NCBI GenBank assembly: GCA_041671045.1
Contig: JBAZCF010000008.1
Span: 82,156 to 146,155 of the forward strand
DNA: 64,000 bases
Reading direction: 5' to 3'
DNA from: Parachlamydiales bacterium
GTDB lineage: Bacteria; Chlamydiota; Chlamydiia; Chlamydiales; JABDDJ01
The position numbers were made by a program, and so were the translations under genes. The notes below the pieces were generated by a model. That model had not been told where the DNA came from, ran no database searches, and was given only the letters and a program-made list of their open reading frames with translations. Positions 43,240 to 52,338 of the stretch are shown here, one piece after another. Position 1 is the first letter of the stretch, and each line of letters opens with the position of its first letter.

Positions 43240-44709
43240 ATGGCAACACCGTCCTCTACCACATCCTCAAGTACAGAAAGTTTAAGCTCTACTAATCCCT
43301 TTACTCTTGGTACAAATAGTGCCTTATCTAATAGCAGTAGCAGCAGTACCTCTAGCAGTAGTAGCACCAATAATAGTGGTTCTCTTCCTCAAGGCTTTTC
43401 CCTGCCTAACATCTCAAAACTTATTGAAGAGCTTACCACAACTTTATCAAATCGTTCCTTCGTCGCTGAGGAGGAAATTGTTTCTAAACTGCAAACCCTT
43501 ATTGGCATAGTCACAAATCTACCTGCCGTAACTAATGTGCGTCCACATATGGCTGAGGAAAAAGAATCCACCTTTGCAGTGGTACGCAACAATATAAATT
43601 TGTTAAACAAAAATAGAAACGTCCCTTGCGACGTAACCGCAACAGAGAAAAAATTGGATTTGCTAATTCAATACACTAACACTCTTCATGAGCAATATAA
43701 GAGCAATTTTGAACGTATAAAACTGGAGACGGAACACTGCAAAACCCTTCAGTCTTTACATCCTCTGAACGAAATGCAAAGACGTATTCTATGCGAAATG
43801 GTTAATGGGAATATGGGAAGGATGAACTGGGTTTTCTCCAATACGGCCCTGCAAAACTACCATGATTGGCTTTCAACTTTATCCTTCCACACTGAAGTCT
43901 ATAAGCACGCCTTGAATAATTGGGTGGTAGTTTCCGATAACTCCAGAGCAGCATTTGCAAAGGCTATCGCTATTGCGGACATTGAATTCTCACCGACAGA
44001 ATCTACACGCCTTACTAAAGCCCTCGATATGGCCGGTAAACTAAATACTGAAGTCAGGGCACTAGCAAAAGAAGCTAGAGATGAACGAAGAAGGGTTATT
44101 ACGGATAGGTATGAAAAAGGTGAGGTTATCGATTGGTCTAGAGCTAAAGATTCGTACAAGGAGATGATATTAATAGGATTCTCAGATAAAGAAGATTCTA
44201 CCAAAGGCAAATTGGCACATAAGTCTTTCGACGAATTAGCTTCTTTGCAAAAAGGATTGATCGACTACTTCAAAAAGAAAAAAGAAACTCTACTGAGCAA
44301 ATTAAATCTCTCTCCTTCACAAGAATTTTATAGAGCTGCGATGGCCTCCCGGCGCGATGAATTCGTCAAAAAAATTGAAGAGTGGGAAAAGGAGAGTAAA
44401 GAGGTATGGGAAACAGAATTGAGTGATAAAAATGATAAACAGGAAGGCCTGCTGAAAGAACTCGGCTTTTTGGGGAAAATGGCGCAGTATGAGACTGTAT
44501 ACACTAAATATACATTCATGAAGCTTCCTGGAATAGATAGTCTTCCCGGAAGACGCTATTTCGAAGCCTCTCAAAGCCATTATGAATTGTGGACATCCGA
44601 TTTAAAACGGACAACACCCTTTGCTTCCGACTTTGTTCCGACAACGGTAAAAGATGTCGAGTCTATTATCACAGCAAGCCTTACTGAGAACAAACCTGTC
44701 CTAGTATAG
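43240..44709 (+). CDS. Ser/Asn-rich coiled-coil protein, unknown function
   Basis: A 489-residue protein. Residues 1-50 are almost all Ser, Thr and Asn (a run of NSSSSSTSSSSSTNNS), then a mostly helical, highly charged body with probable coiled coils (LNKNRNVPCDVTATEKKLDLLI; DEFVKKIEEWEKESKEVWETELSDK). No membrane segment and no recognised family. GGAG precedes the ATG by 7 nt and the gap to the kinase-like gene is 9 nt. A flexible Ser-rich N-terminus is common in type III effectors, but that is only suggestive. Confidence 0.75.
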   Translation: MATPSSTTSSSTESLSSTNPFTLGTNSALSNSSSSSTSSSSSTNNSGSLPQGFSLPNISKLIEELTTTLSNRSFVAEEEIVSKLQTLIGIVTNLPAVTNVRPHMAEEKESTFAVVRNNINLLNKNRNVPCDVTATEKKLDLLIQYTNTLHEQYKSNFERIKLETEHCKTLQSLHPLNEMQRRILCEMVNGNMGRMNWVFSNTALQNYHDWLSTLSFHTEVYKHALNNWVVVSDNSRAAFAKAIAIADIEFSPTESTRLTKALDMAGKLNTEVRALAKEARDERRRVITDRYEKGEVIDWSRAKDSYKEMILIGFSDKEDSTKGKLAHKSFDELASLQKGLIDYFKKKKETLLSKLNLSPSQEFYRAAMASRRDEFVKKIEEWEKESKEVWETELSDKNDKQEGLLKELGFLGKMAQYETVYTKYTFMKLPGIDSLPGRRYFEASQSHYELWTSDLKRTTPFASDFVPTTVKDVESIITASLTENKPVLV

Positions 44710-44826
44710 AAGTGAAGCGTTTTTTTCACCTTCATAGCCCTCGACTTGTCGAGGGCACCTTACACAATGTTTTAAAAGATCGTTTCATCCAAGTTAAGGG
44801 TCCTCGACTAGAGAACGTTTCACTTC
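44709..44826. terminator. Convergent-gene hairpin region
   Basis: A perfect 8-bp palindrome GCCCTCGA/TCGAGGGC (44737-44756) lies inside a 13-bp inverted repeat (44709-44721 with 44814-44826, one G:T-type mismatch). A T-run in GTTTTTTTCACC lies between. It separates two convergent genes, so it probably stops transcription from both sides. Confidence 0.6.
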
Positions 44827-44863
44827 GCAAAATAGAATTATCGCCCTGTTCATTTACATAAAT

Positions 44864-45463
44864 TCAGACAGGGATTTCTTTGACGTTAAACCATTTTTTC
44901 AACAAGTCATTTATGACAAAGCATAACGGCATTGCTATTGCCCAAACAATCGCTAAGATCATTATTCCCTGCCATTCCGGGACTAAAAAATATGCAGCGC
45001 CTACTTTAATAGCAGTTAAATAGGATACTGTGCCTCCTATTGATCCCACCAAAATAGACATCCATACTGTCTTCCCGACCCATACTAATGAGTGATTGAT
45101 CGAAGTAGCAAAGAGAGCCCACAAGGATGTAATCCATGCCGGTGCAAACCAGGTGCAGCATAAATACTGACCTTCGTATTGAATGATATTGAAGTATGCT
45201 AAGGCAGTGTCCACAACAGAACCTAGCATTGCTAAACTGAGAATTAATACGGTTTCAAACATCCTGTTTGGAACGCGTGCGATATGCAATAGTATAATGG
45301 CAAGGTTAATGACCGGACCTTGCCAATACTTATCTTGAAGAATGAACTTTATCGTCAGAACCCATCCTAAGTAAAATAAACCGCTGTTAAGCAGCCAGCT
45401 TAAGATAGTGGATAGATATTGTCGCATAGGCAACTTAGCTTTGAGCAGTTTTAACTGTTCCAT
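44864..45463 (-). CDS. DUF2878-family membrane protein
   Basis: A 199-residue protein with about six hydrophobic helices (LLNSGLFYLGWVLTIKFIL; VINLAIILLHIA; FETVLILSLAMLGSVVDTAL; MSILVGSIGGTVSYLTAIKVGAAYF). The GGTVSYLTAIKVGA pattern and length fit DUF2878. I chose the ATG at 45463 (GGAAG 8 nt upstream) over the TTG at 45478. Its start lies inside the end of the DUF2937 gene. Function unknown in the family. Confidence 0.78.
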   Translation of the reverse strand: MEQLKLLKAKLPMRQYLSTILSWLLNSGLFYLGWVLTIKFILQDKYWQGPVINLAIILLHIARVPNRMFETVLILSLAMLGSVVDTALAYFNIIQYEGQYLCCTWFAPAWITSLWALFATSINHSLVWVGKTVWMSILVGSIGGTVSYLTAIKVGAAYFLVPEWQGIMILAIVWAIAMPLCFVINDLLKKWFNVKEIPV

Positions 45464-45974
45464 ACTTATTTCTTCCAAAGCGTAATATACTTAGGAATGC
45501 CCAGCGAATTAGCTTGAAAACGCCTAAACCAAAAATGAGGCCTACAAAAGCATATCCTAAGCTTTCAATTGAAAAAGACAGTCCTGGTTCAAATGAACCA
45601 AATGTCGTCCATGCTATATCTGAATCTGCATAACGAAACAGGTATAACGGATGCGACCATATAGGGGCTTCAACCATAGCCGTAAAGGATTGTTTCAAAT
45701 CAACAAGCCTATTGACCATATTATCCATAAATTGCCCCTGAGCGTTGAAGTCTGCATCAGGATCGCGTATAAACTTCGTAATATATGCTTCAAGAGTTTT
45801 CCCCGAACGTGAGGCAGTCTTCCTAAGGACAGAGACTTGCAGCTCTAACTCTGAAAGATGTCCGGAAAGACGTTGAACATATTGTTGATAGAAAACGGGT
45901 ATTTGAGTGAATATAATAACACCCGCTACGGCAAATAACCTATCTAAAATTCCAATAACGAAACGGATAATCAA
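45435..45974 (-). CDS. DUF2937-family membrane protein
   Basis: A 179-residue protein: an N-terminal hydrophobic segment (FVIGILDRLFAVAGVIIFTQIP), a helical periplasmic-type middle (YQQYVQRLSGHLSELELQVSVLRKTASRSGKTLEAYI) and a C-terminal helix (YAFVGLIFGLGVFKLIRWAFLSI). This matches DUF2937 in order and length. The family has no known function. It heads a two-gene minus-strand unit with the DUF2878 gene, 77 bp from the divergent folD. Confidence 0.8.
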   Translation of the reverse strand: MIIRFVIGILDRLFAVAGVIIFTQIPVFYQQYVQRLSGHLSELELQVSVLRKTASRSGKTLEAYITKFIRDPDADFNAQGQFMDNMVNRLVDLKQSFTAMVEAPIWSHPLYLFRYADSDIAWTTFGSFEPGLSFSIESLGYAFVGLIFGLGVFKLIRWAFLSILRFGRNKYGTVKTAQS

Positions 45975-46051
45975 AATCTACCTCTTGGAAAACTTGCCAA
46001 AAAACTTATATACACCCACTACCATACATATATGTACGAATGAAGGTATAA

Positions 46052-46927
46052 ATGCAACTAATTGACGGTAAGGCGACTGCATTGGAAATCCAGAAAGAGC
46101 TGCGTACAGCTATTTCACAGCTCAGAGGACGCATTCCGCGGCTGGATGTTATCCTTGTCGGAAGCTTCACACCTTCAGTGATTTACGTCACAAATAAAAC
46201 ACGTGCTTGCGCCGAAGTCGGCATCTCATCCCAAATACATCGCCTTCCCGATGATATCACTCAAGAAGAATTACTCCAAAAAATCAAAGCTCTGAATAAC
46301 AATCCCGATGTAGACGGTATCCTAGTCCAATTTCCTCTTCCCCGCCATATAGATCCAAATCTGATTATGGAGACGATAGCCCCCTCTAAAGATGTGGATG
46401 GCTTTAATCCCATCAACCGCGGCAAGCTATTTCTTGGCGACGAAGACGCCCTCGTTCCCTGTACTCCCCTCGGAGTACGCGAACTTTTAAAAAGATATAA
46501 TATTGCTACTGAAGGAAAAAACGTGACCATTATTGGAAGAAGCAATATCGTGGGCAAACCTTTAGCCATCCTTTTAATGCAACCTAACGAAAATGGAAAT
46601 GCGACTGTGACTGTAGCTCATAGCAAGACCCCACACCTTGAAAAAGTCTGCGCCCAGGCAGATATATTAATTGCCGCCATAGGACAACCCTTAATGATTG
46701 GGCCTTCGATGGTTAAAGAAGGCGCAGTTGTTATCGACGTAGGCATGAATGCCGCGGGTGAAGCTGAAGAAGGGAAAAAACGTCGTGTGGTAGGAGATGT
46801 CGATTTCCATGCTGTCAAAGATAAATGCAGTTGGATCACTCCAGTGCCGGGCGGTGTTGGACCGATGACCATAGCAATGCTTTTGAGTAATACTTTCAAA
46901 GCCTATTTAAAGCGAGAAATTGAATGA
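46052..46927 (+). CDS. folD: Bifunctional methylenetetrahydrofolate dehydrogenase/cyclohydrolase
   Basis: A 291-residue cytoplasmic enzyme that interconverts 5,10-methylene-, methenyl- and 10-formyl-tetrahydrofolate. The catalytic Tyr/Lys are in YVTNKTRAC, then DGILVQFPLPRHID, the NADP site TIIGRSNIVGKPLAILL and the C-terminal TPVPGGVGPMTIAMLL. The length is standard. It overlaps the ApbE gene (ATGA). Confidence 0.96.
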   Translation: MQLIDGKATALEIQKELRTAISQLRGRIPRLDVILVGSFTPSVIYVTNKTRACAEVGISSQIHRLPDDITQEELLQKIKALNNNPDVDGILVQFPLPRHIDPNLIMETIAPSKDVDGFNPINRGKLFLGDEDALVPCTPLGVRELLKRYNIATEGKNVTIIGRSNIVGKPLAILLMQPNENGNATVTVAHSKTPHLEKVCAQADILIAAIGQPLMIGPSMVKEGAVVIDVGMNAAGEAEEGKKRRVVGDVDFHAVKDKCSWITPVPGGVGPMTIAMLLSNTFKAYLKREIE

Positions 46928-47964
46928 AGCAAGCTCTAGCCCTATTTTTTTTAGGCCTTCTATGCATTACCCTTTTTTATAGCTGCAGCAGCGAGAATCC
47001 AAAACCTAAAGGCCCGCAAGTTTTCACCGGCTTAGCCATGACCATCCCCTATCGTATACTGATTGATATGCCCGCGCGAGAAACTCAATATACACATATC
47101 AACAGAGTCATTTCCCGCACATTTGCTGAAGTAGACGAGATCTATAACAAATGGAATCCCCTATCAGAACTATCCATCCTCAATACTATTCCAGCTTATC
47201 AAAGAATCCAACTTAGCCCCCAGCTAGAGAAAGTCCTGGTAAAAATCGGCTCGATTGTAGAACTTACAGGAGGAATGTTTGACCCAACAGTGGAAACAGT
47301 GGAGCGTTTATGGAAACCCTATCTCATCAATGGGCAAGAACCGTCTCCCGAACTCCTGACATCTACAAAGCAAGCAACAGGATGGCACCACGTTCATATC
47401 GATAATGGGTTCTATTATAAAGACAACACTGCAACGGTGATCACGCTTGAAGGAATAACAAGGGGTTTGACTGTAGACTTGCTAGCCGAAAATATTACCA
47501 AAGAAGGCTACTCAAATATTTTTGTTGAGTGGGGAGGAGAAGTGCGAACTAAAGGACATCATCCTTCAGGCAGACCTTGGAATGTCACGCTGACACAAGA
47601 TAACGATTCGGATTTAGGAAAACCTGTAGCCTTTATCTCACTTTCCAATAAGTCCATCGCTACAACCGGCGAGCTGCTTCCTCTTTGGACTGTAGACAAC
47701 GTCAGATATAACAATATTTACAATCCCCTCGAATGCAAGCCTATGCGAGTTACAGAGCATGGTATTGCCAGCGCAAGCGTAGTGGCTAACAGCTGTTTTC
47801 TTGCTGATGCACTCTCCAAAGTCGCCTTAACTTTCACTAATTTAGATTCAGCGCAAGCTTGGGCTGATAAAATTAGCGCTAAGGATCATGATATTGCTAT
47901 TTGGCTTGTAGCCCGTTCACCTAACCTCGGTAAAAAGAGTATATCCTTTGAGCAGGGCTTGTAG
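46924..47964 (+). CDS. apbE: ApbE-like FAD:protein FMN transferase lipoprotein
   Basis: A 346-residue exported lipoprotein (signal LFFLGLLCITLFYSC, lipobox ending at Cys). ApbE transfers FMN to Thr residues of proteins such as NqrB/NqrC, with Mg2+. Family features: FTGLAMTIPYRI, FAEVDEIYNKWNPLSELSILN, GGMFDPTV, ITRGLTVDLLAENITKEGYSNIFVEWGGEVRTKGHHPSGRPWNVTL, ATTGELLP and ASASVVANSCFLADALSKVALTF. The usual 'GDYE/RY' after the TSG is replaced by GELLPLWTVDNVRYNNI. It overlaps folD (ATGA) and ends convergently with a small gene. Confidence 0.92.
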   Translation: MKQALALFFLGLLCITLFYSCSSENPKPKGPQVFTGLAMTIPYRILIDMPARETQYTHINRVISRTFAEVDEIYNKWNPLSELSILNTIPAYQRIQLSPQLEKVLVKIGSIVELTGGMFDPTVETVERLWKPYLINGQEPSPELLTSTKQATGWHHVHIDNGFYYKDNTATVITLEGITRGLTVDLLAENITKEGYSNIFVEWGGEVRTKGHHPSGRPWNVTLTQDNDSDLGKPVAFISLSNKSIATTGELLPLWTVDNVRYNNIYNPLECKPMRVTEHGIASASVVANSCFLADALSKVALTFTNLDSAQAWADKISAKDHDIAIWLVARSPNLGKKSISFEQGL

Positions 47965-48120
47965 AGTATCAGGAAATTCTTTCTGCAGAAGAAGTATCTG
48001 TGAATGAACATAGCTGTCAAAGGCATCTTCTATATTTTCTGACCGCATCTCGTGGGCTTTCTTTTGGGCATCAATAATTACTTTAAATGCTTTAAGCAGT
48101 TCTTCGGTTGAAGGCTTCAT
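47917..48120 (-). CDS. Small helical hypothetical protein
   Basis: A 67-residue, almost fully helical protein starting MKPSTEELLKAFKVIIDAQ and ending TLFTEVR. AGAG lies about 8 nt before the ATG. Its 3' end overlaps the convergent apbE by 48 nt, which is unusual but tolerable. No family is recognised. Confidence 0.5.
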   Translation of the reverse strand: MKPSTEELLKAFKVIIDAQKKAHEMRSENIEDAFDSYVHSQILLLQKEFPDTLQALLKGYTLFTEVR

Positions 48121-48282
48121 TTTTACACTCTTTTTTCCTCATTTGTATAATGGTTCTTGCCACAAATAGGAAGTGGAATTACCATATTCTTGTCATAACA
48201 TCATTCTTCTCAAGAATACCGTCTGTGATTATTACCGCCTTCGCGTGAGAGGAAGCTATCATTAAAATTAAAAGGTTATATT

Positions 48283-49608
48283 GTGACTATTACTCCACGC
48301 AAACACCTTGTTGTTCTTTCCCAATATAATTTCGAAAGAGACCTTAATATAAGATTATTATTATCCCAGTTTGATGAAGTTCAACGGTTTATTGTTGAAG
48401 AAATATTAAATGGTTCTTTACAAACAACTATAAAGCATCTTTTACAAACCGTTGACATCTCACAAGAACACCTAATAAACCTTCTAAAGCAATTACAAGA
48501 CCAAGACCTACTCAAAATCCAAGGAGATAAACTCTCCATCAATAAAGAAATGAGGAAATACTTCTCATTCGAATTAGAGAAATTTGATCCCGATTTCGAA
48601 CCAGACCTCGCCCACCTTCAAGCACTGCTGAATAAAGTTCCCATACATCTACTACCCCAATGGTACGCAATTTCTCGCACCAGTGATAACATTTTTGAAT
48701 CCATTGTAGAAAAACATTTTTCTACACCTAGAACTTACCGCAAACATATTGAAGAGTTAAAGGCTGATACTCCTCTCATCTATAAAGCATACAAAGAAGT
48801 TCTGAATACAGAAAACTTTTGCCTTCCGGTTGAAACATTTATGGAACGTTTTAACTTAGATCGTGAACAATTTGAAAAATTCATGCTCGAATTCGAATAT
48901 AACCTCTGCGGCTGCCTTTGCTTTAAACCTGTAGGTGATCAGTGGAAAGGTTACGTAACCTTGATGCATGAATGGAAAACATACCTAAACGGCTTGAAAA
49001 TTAACCAAGCTATTACCTTGCCGCAAGATGCTGTTGAACCCGCAGACACCAACGATTTTCTTTTCGTCGAAGACCTGACAAAACTCATAGAAAATATCCA
49101 AGACAAAGTTGCCCCGAAAAAACTTGAAAAGCTTTTCCCAGAATATAATACCTTACTAGAAGCTCTTCAGGACCTTTATTTACTCCAGTCCAACGACACG
49201 ATTAAAGCTTGGCTGCGTAAAACTAAGCAAGAACAGGCAAATATGGTCTATCAGATGTTGCTAAGTTATACCCGCGTTTGCCCTGAAAAGATCGGTGGCT
49301 GTGTAGAAAGGGAATTCCGTGAGATCTGCAATTCCTTAAAGACAGTGGTTCATGCAGGATGGATAAAATTCAGCGATTTCATGAAAAACTTTCATGGAAT
49401 TATCGGAGCGCAAGTGCCGATTACACTTCATAAGAAAGGTAAAAAATGGCGTTATGCCTTACCTGAATACTCTGAAAAGGAGAAGAAGCTGGTAGAGACT
49501 ATCATCTTCGAATTCTTATGGAAAGCAGGTGTTGTAAATGTTGGAAAGAGTGGTAAAGCCCCTTGCTTTATTGTGACGCCCCACGGACGCATGACGCTGG
49601 GGTATTAA
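48283..49608 (+). CDS. Hypothetical protein with helical, possibly winged-helix, segments
   Basis: A 441-residue soluble protein, starting at a GTG with AAAGG 8 nt upstream. Residues about 15-95 (QRFIVEEILNGSLQTTIKHLLQTVDISQEHLINLLKQLQDQDLLKI) resemble the helix-turn-helix spacing of a winged-helix domain. The rest is mostly helical with no signal or membrane segment. No family is recognised. It stands alone and ends just before the short fold-back repeat. Confidence 0.7.
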   Translation: MTITPRKHLVVLSQYNFERDLNIRLLLSQFDEVQRFIVEEILNGSLQTTIKHLLQTVDISQEHLINLLKQLQDQDLLKIQGDKLSINKEMRKYFSFELEKFDPDFEPDLAHLQALLNKVPIHLLPQWYAISRTSDNIFESIVEKHFSTPRTYRKHIEELKADTPLIYKAYKEVLNTENFCLPVETFMERFNLDREQFEKFMLEFEYNLCGCLCFKPVGDQWKGYVTLMHEWKTYLNGLKINQAITLPQDAVEPADTNDFLFVEDLTKLIENIQDKVAPKKLEKLFPEYNTLLEALQDLYLLQSNDTIKAWLRKTKQEQANMVYQMLLSYTRVCPEKIGGCVEREFREICNSLKTVVHAGWIKFSDFMKNFHGIIGAQVPITLHKKGKKWRYALPEYSEKEKKLVETIIFEFLWKAGVVNVGKSGKAPCFIVTPHGRMTLGY

Positions 49609-49624
49609 GGCTGATAGCCTGTGC

Positions 49625-49958
49625 TCAGAGAAGCTTCGCCCAGCATTAGCTTGTCACTAGTACGATTCTTTCATGCCGATCTCACATCGCTGCGGTCCCC
49701 CGCATGACCAAAATGAGCTGTTTCCATTTGGGTTTATCCTGCAAAATACTGAATATTTACAGTGTGGTGTTAATGTTTGACGTGATCGCGTCAGCGAGCA
49801 TGTCAACGTCGGCGCCGCGGGCCCGCGGCGATGTGAGATCGGCATGAAACAATCGTCTTAGTGACAAGCTAATGCGGGGCGGAGCTTCTCTGCGTTCTTT
49901 GCGCCTTTGCGTTCAAAAAAATGCCACACCAACGCCTCTACAGACAACTTCTTGCCGG
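49625..49958. repeat. Short copy of the fold-back repeat
   Basis: The intergenic 49609-49966 is almost entirely this element. The left arm (AGAGAAGCTTCGCCC..., 49625-49705) and right arm (49818-49905, extending to 49958) are inverted copies with TCACTAGTAC-type and GCCGATCTCACATCG-type blocks. The centre (49706-49775) is the reverse complement of 33721-33800 of the long copy, with an identical run including AAATATTCAGTATTTTGCAG. The ~30-bp palindrome occurs at 49777-49806. It has one core unit instead of two and lacks the outer left arm. Confidence 0.9.
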
Positions 49959-49966
49959 GAAAACGT

Positions 49967-51040
49967 TCATCCTAAAGACGTTTGAAAGTGCCTCACCCCT
50001 TCGCTCTGCAAAAGTGCGTCAGGATGCGTCGTCGTAAGAAAGACTTGACCTGCCCCTTGGAGCCACACCACCAGCCTTTGCTGGCGCTGCGCATCTAAAC
50101 CATATCCTATGTCATCCAACAATAGAAGGGGCTTCTCCCCATCATGACTATGTTTAATCTGTTCCCATTCCGCCAACTTTAACGTCAGGGCAGCTGTCCG
50201 CTGCTCTCCTTGGCTGCCGAAGTTTCGGAGATCCATCTCGGCCAGATTAATGGTAAAGTCATCTTTATGAGGCCCGGAAAGAGTTGTTTCAGCAAACATA
50301 TCCCTATGTCTTTGCGTATGCCATAAAGCGCGCAGATGCTCACGCAAATCCGTTTTTGCAGCAGCAGGCAAAGATATACCCGGTTTATATTTAAAAGTTA
50401 AACTATTGGCTGAGTTGACGAGGTGGCCATAAATTGCACTGCATAAGGGTGAAAGCGCTTCTAAAAGGGCGAGACGTTTCTCGATGATATAGGCTGCAGA
50501 ATGAGCAAGTTCATATTCCCAATTGTCCAAAGTATCGTTGGAGCGCAGCCGCAGCAAACTATTTCTTTGTTTTAAAGCCTTATTATACCTTTTGAAATGG
50601 TGGCTATACAATGGATCTGTTTGCATTAGTTGGAGATCTAAATAATCTCTTCGGAAAGAGGGAGACCCCTTTACAAGATGAATATCATCCGGGGTAGAAG
50701 CGACAGCCGTCAATCCCCCTTGAAGCGCACTAATATTTTGCCTTGTTCCATTCAATACAACATAGCGTTCTGCGGGGGAACCACAAACTTTGATTTCCTG
50801 TTCAACACTGCATTTTTGATACTGGATTTCTATGGCAAAGCCCGGACTTTCTCGTCGGACTAGTTCTGAGTTTTGTGCTGTACGGAAGGATCTTCCGACA
50901 GCACAAACGAATAGAGCTTCTAGTATAGTTGTCTTTCCCTGGGCGTTAGCTCCTGAAATCAGATTGACTTTCTCTGAGAATTCAAAGCTTTTGCGCTCAT
51001 AAACCCTTACATTAAAAAGGGTTAATTTACTAACTTCCAT
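49967..51040 (-). CDS. recF: DNA replication and repair protein RecF
   Basis: A 357-residue SMC-like ATPase that loads RecA at gaps with RecO and RecR. Walker A is SGANAQGKTTILEAL, signature FGSQGEQRTAALTLKLAEW and Walker B LLLLDDIGYGLD. The N-terminus LFNVRVYERKSFEFSEKVNLI is typical. It starts 2 nt after the dnaN stop, so it is expressed from the dnaN promoter. Confidence 0.96.
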   Translation of the reverse strand: MEVSKLTLFNVRVYERKSFEFSEKVNLISGANAQGKTTILEALFVCAVGRSFRTAQNSELVRRESPGFAIEIQYQKCSVEQEIKVCGSPAERYVVLNGTRQNISALQGGLTAVASTPDDIHLVKGSPSFRRDYLDLQLMQTDPLYSHHFKRYNKALKQRNSLLRLRSNDTLDNWEYELAHSAAYIIEKRLALLEALSPLCSAIYGHLVNSANSLTFKYKPGISLPAAAKTDLREHLRALWHTQRHRDMFAETTLSGPHKDDFTINLAEMDLRNFGSQGEQRTAALTLKLAEWEQIKHSHDGEKPLLLLDDIGYGLDAQRQQRLVVWLQGAGQVFLTTTHPDALLQSEGVRHFQTSLG

Positions 51041-51042
51041 TT

Positions 51043-52170
51043 CTATTCTTCTGACAACCTCATAGGCATCAGGATAAATAAAGGCACAGGCGAGTTTGTC
51101 AGTAAGGGAGCCTCTTCTTGGTCTGTAATGACGCCGGGATTAAAAGGATCGTCTACACCTAGAAGAACGCGCTCTTTTTTACAATGGCGCAGAATATCTA
51201 AGTAGTAGTTAGGGTTGAATGCTATTTCCAGCTTTTCGCCGTGATAGTCTACAGGCATTCTTACTCGGCCTTCGCCAATATCAGAGGTATTGGCAGCTAG
51301 AGTCAGTTCTCCGGGAATAAAAGTAAATTTAACTGAATGGTTTGTATCAATAGTAAAGAGTGAGATCTGACGTAGCAGAGCCATAAGCTCATCGCGATGA
51401 AGGGAAACCACAGTGCCTGGGGAAACTGGTATAACTCTATTTACATCCGGATAGTCTCCGGCAAGAAGCTTTGTAACTATGGTCGTACCGGAAGCTTCGA
51501 TGGCGACTTTATCCGGCATTAGGAAAACCTTCGCGTCGCCTTCATCAGTAAGTGTCTTTAACACTTCATCCACAGCTTTTAGAGGCAGAATATATCCGCC
51601 TTTAAATTCGGGATCGATGCTAATCGCTTTTTGTACTTTAGAAAGTCTCTTCCCATCTGTTCCGATAAATATTGCGACCCCATTCTCAATTTTCAAGTAG
51701 ACACCGGTCAAAACAAAACGGTTATCTTCGCGTGAAACAGCAAAAGCAGTTCTGTAGAGCATATCTTTTAGATCAGCTTGCTTCATAATGAATTGGACTG
51801 AACCTTCCATATCAGGCAGTGAGGGGAATTCATCTTTATTCATGCCATTGAGCTTAAAGCGGGAAGCGCCTGCGATAATTTCGGTTGCATCATTAGCATT
51901 GGTACTGAATTCTAAGTTTGGTACAGTTAATTCTCGTACGAGTTGAGCCAGCCTTTTCGCTGGAAGAGTAGTTGCTCCCTCTTGGAGGATTTTTGCTTCA
52001 ATGACACAGCGCACCCCGACGGTTAAGTCAGTCGCCGTCATGATAATTTCGTCATTATAAGCTTCTATCAGGACATTCCCTAAGATAGGGATGGTGTTTT
52101 TAGAAGCGACGACGTTTTGAATTTTGCTCAATACATAATTGAGCTCTTGTGTCGAGATTACAAATTTCAT
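51043..52170 (-). CDS. dnaN: DNA polymerase III beta sliding clamp
   Basis: A 375-residue ring-clamp subunit. I chose the ATG at 52170, giving the usual start MKFVISTQELNYVLSKIQNVVASKNTIPILGNV; AGGA lies 5 nt upstream, and a strong promoter at 52198-52227 lies downstream of any longer start. The three repeated clamp domains are intact (FVLTGVYLKIENG; PDVNRVIPVSPG), but the extreme C-terminus is IFILMPMRLSEE. It pairs with recF, as in many bacteria; dnaA is not in the window. Confidence 0.95.
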   Translation of the reverse strand: MKFVISTQELNYVLSKIQNVVASKNTIPILGNVLIEAYNDEIIMTATDLTVGVRCVIEAKILQEGATTLPAKRLAQLVRELTVPNLEFSTNANDATEIIAGASRFKLNGMNKDEFPSLPDMEGSVQFIMKQADLKDMLYRTAFAVSREDNRFVLTGVYLKIENGVAIFIGTDGKRLSKVQKAISIDPEFKGGYILPLKAVDEVLKTLTDEGDAKVFLMPDKVAIEASGTTIVTKLLAGDYPDVNRVIPVSPGTVVSLHRDELMALLRQISLFTIDTNHSVKFTFIPGELTLAANTSDIGEGRVRMPVDYHGEKLEIAFNPNYYLDILRHCKKERVLLGVDDPFNPGVITDQEEAPLLTNSPVPLFILMPMRLSEE

Positions 52171-52197
52171 AAATTTCCTACCAATTACGAGAAGAAG

Positions 52198-52227
52198 ACC
52201 ATACTTTAGGTTTTGGCCAAATGTCAA
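52198..52227 (-). promoter_or_regulatory. Promoter of dnaN-recF
   Basis: On the minus strand TTGACA (52222-52227), an 18-bp spacer and TATGGT (52198-52203). The predicted transcription start is about 20 nt before the dnaN ATG. Confidence 0.65.
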
Positions 52228-52338
52228 GTTATACCCAAGAAACGGTTTGGATATACGCAAAGCATAAAAGGGGTGCGAGAAAAAAGTAAAGCGTTCAAAA
52301 TACAACACTTGAGATATTTTTCGCGGCACAAGGAAGAA

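Noticed and set aside
51043..52170. Replication origin next to dnaN-recF
   Set aside because: No dnaA gene and no cluster of DnaA boxes is visible near this pair, so there is no support for an origin in the window.
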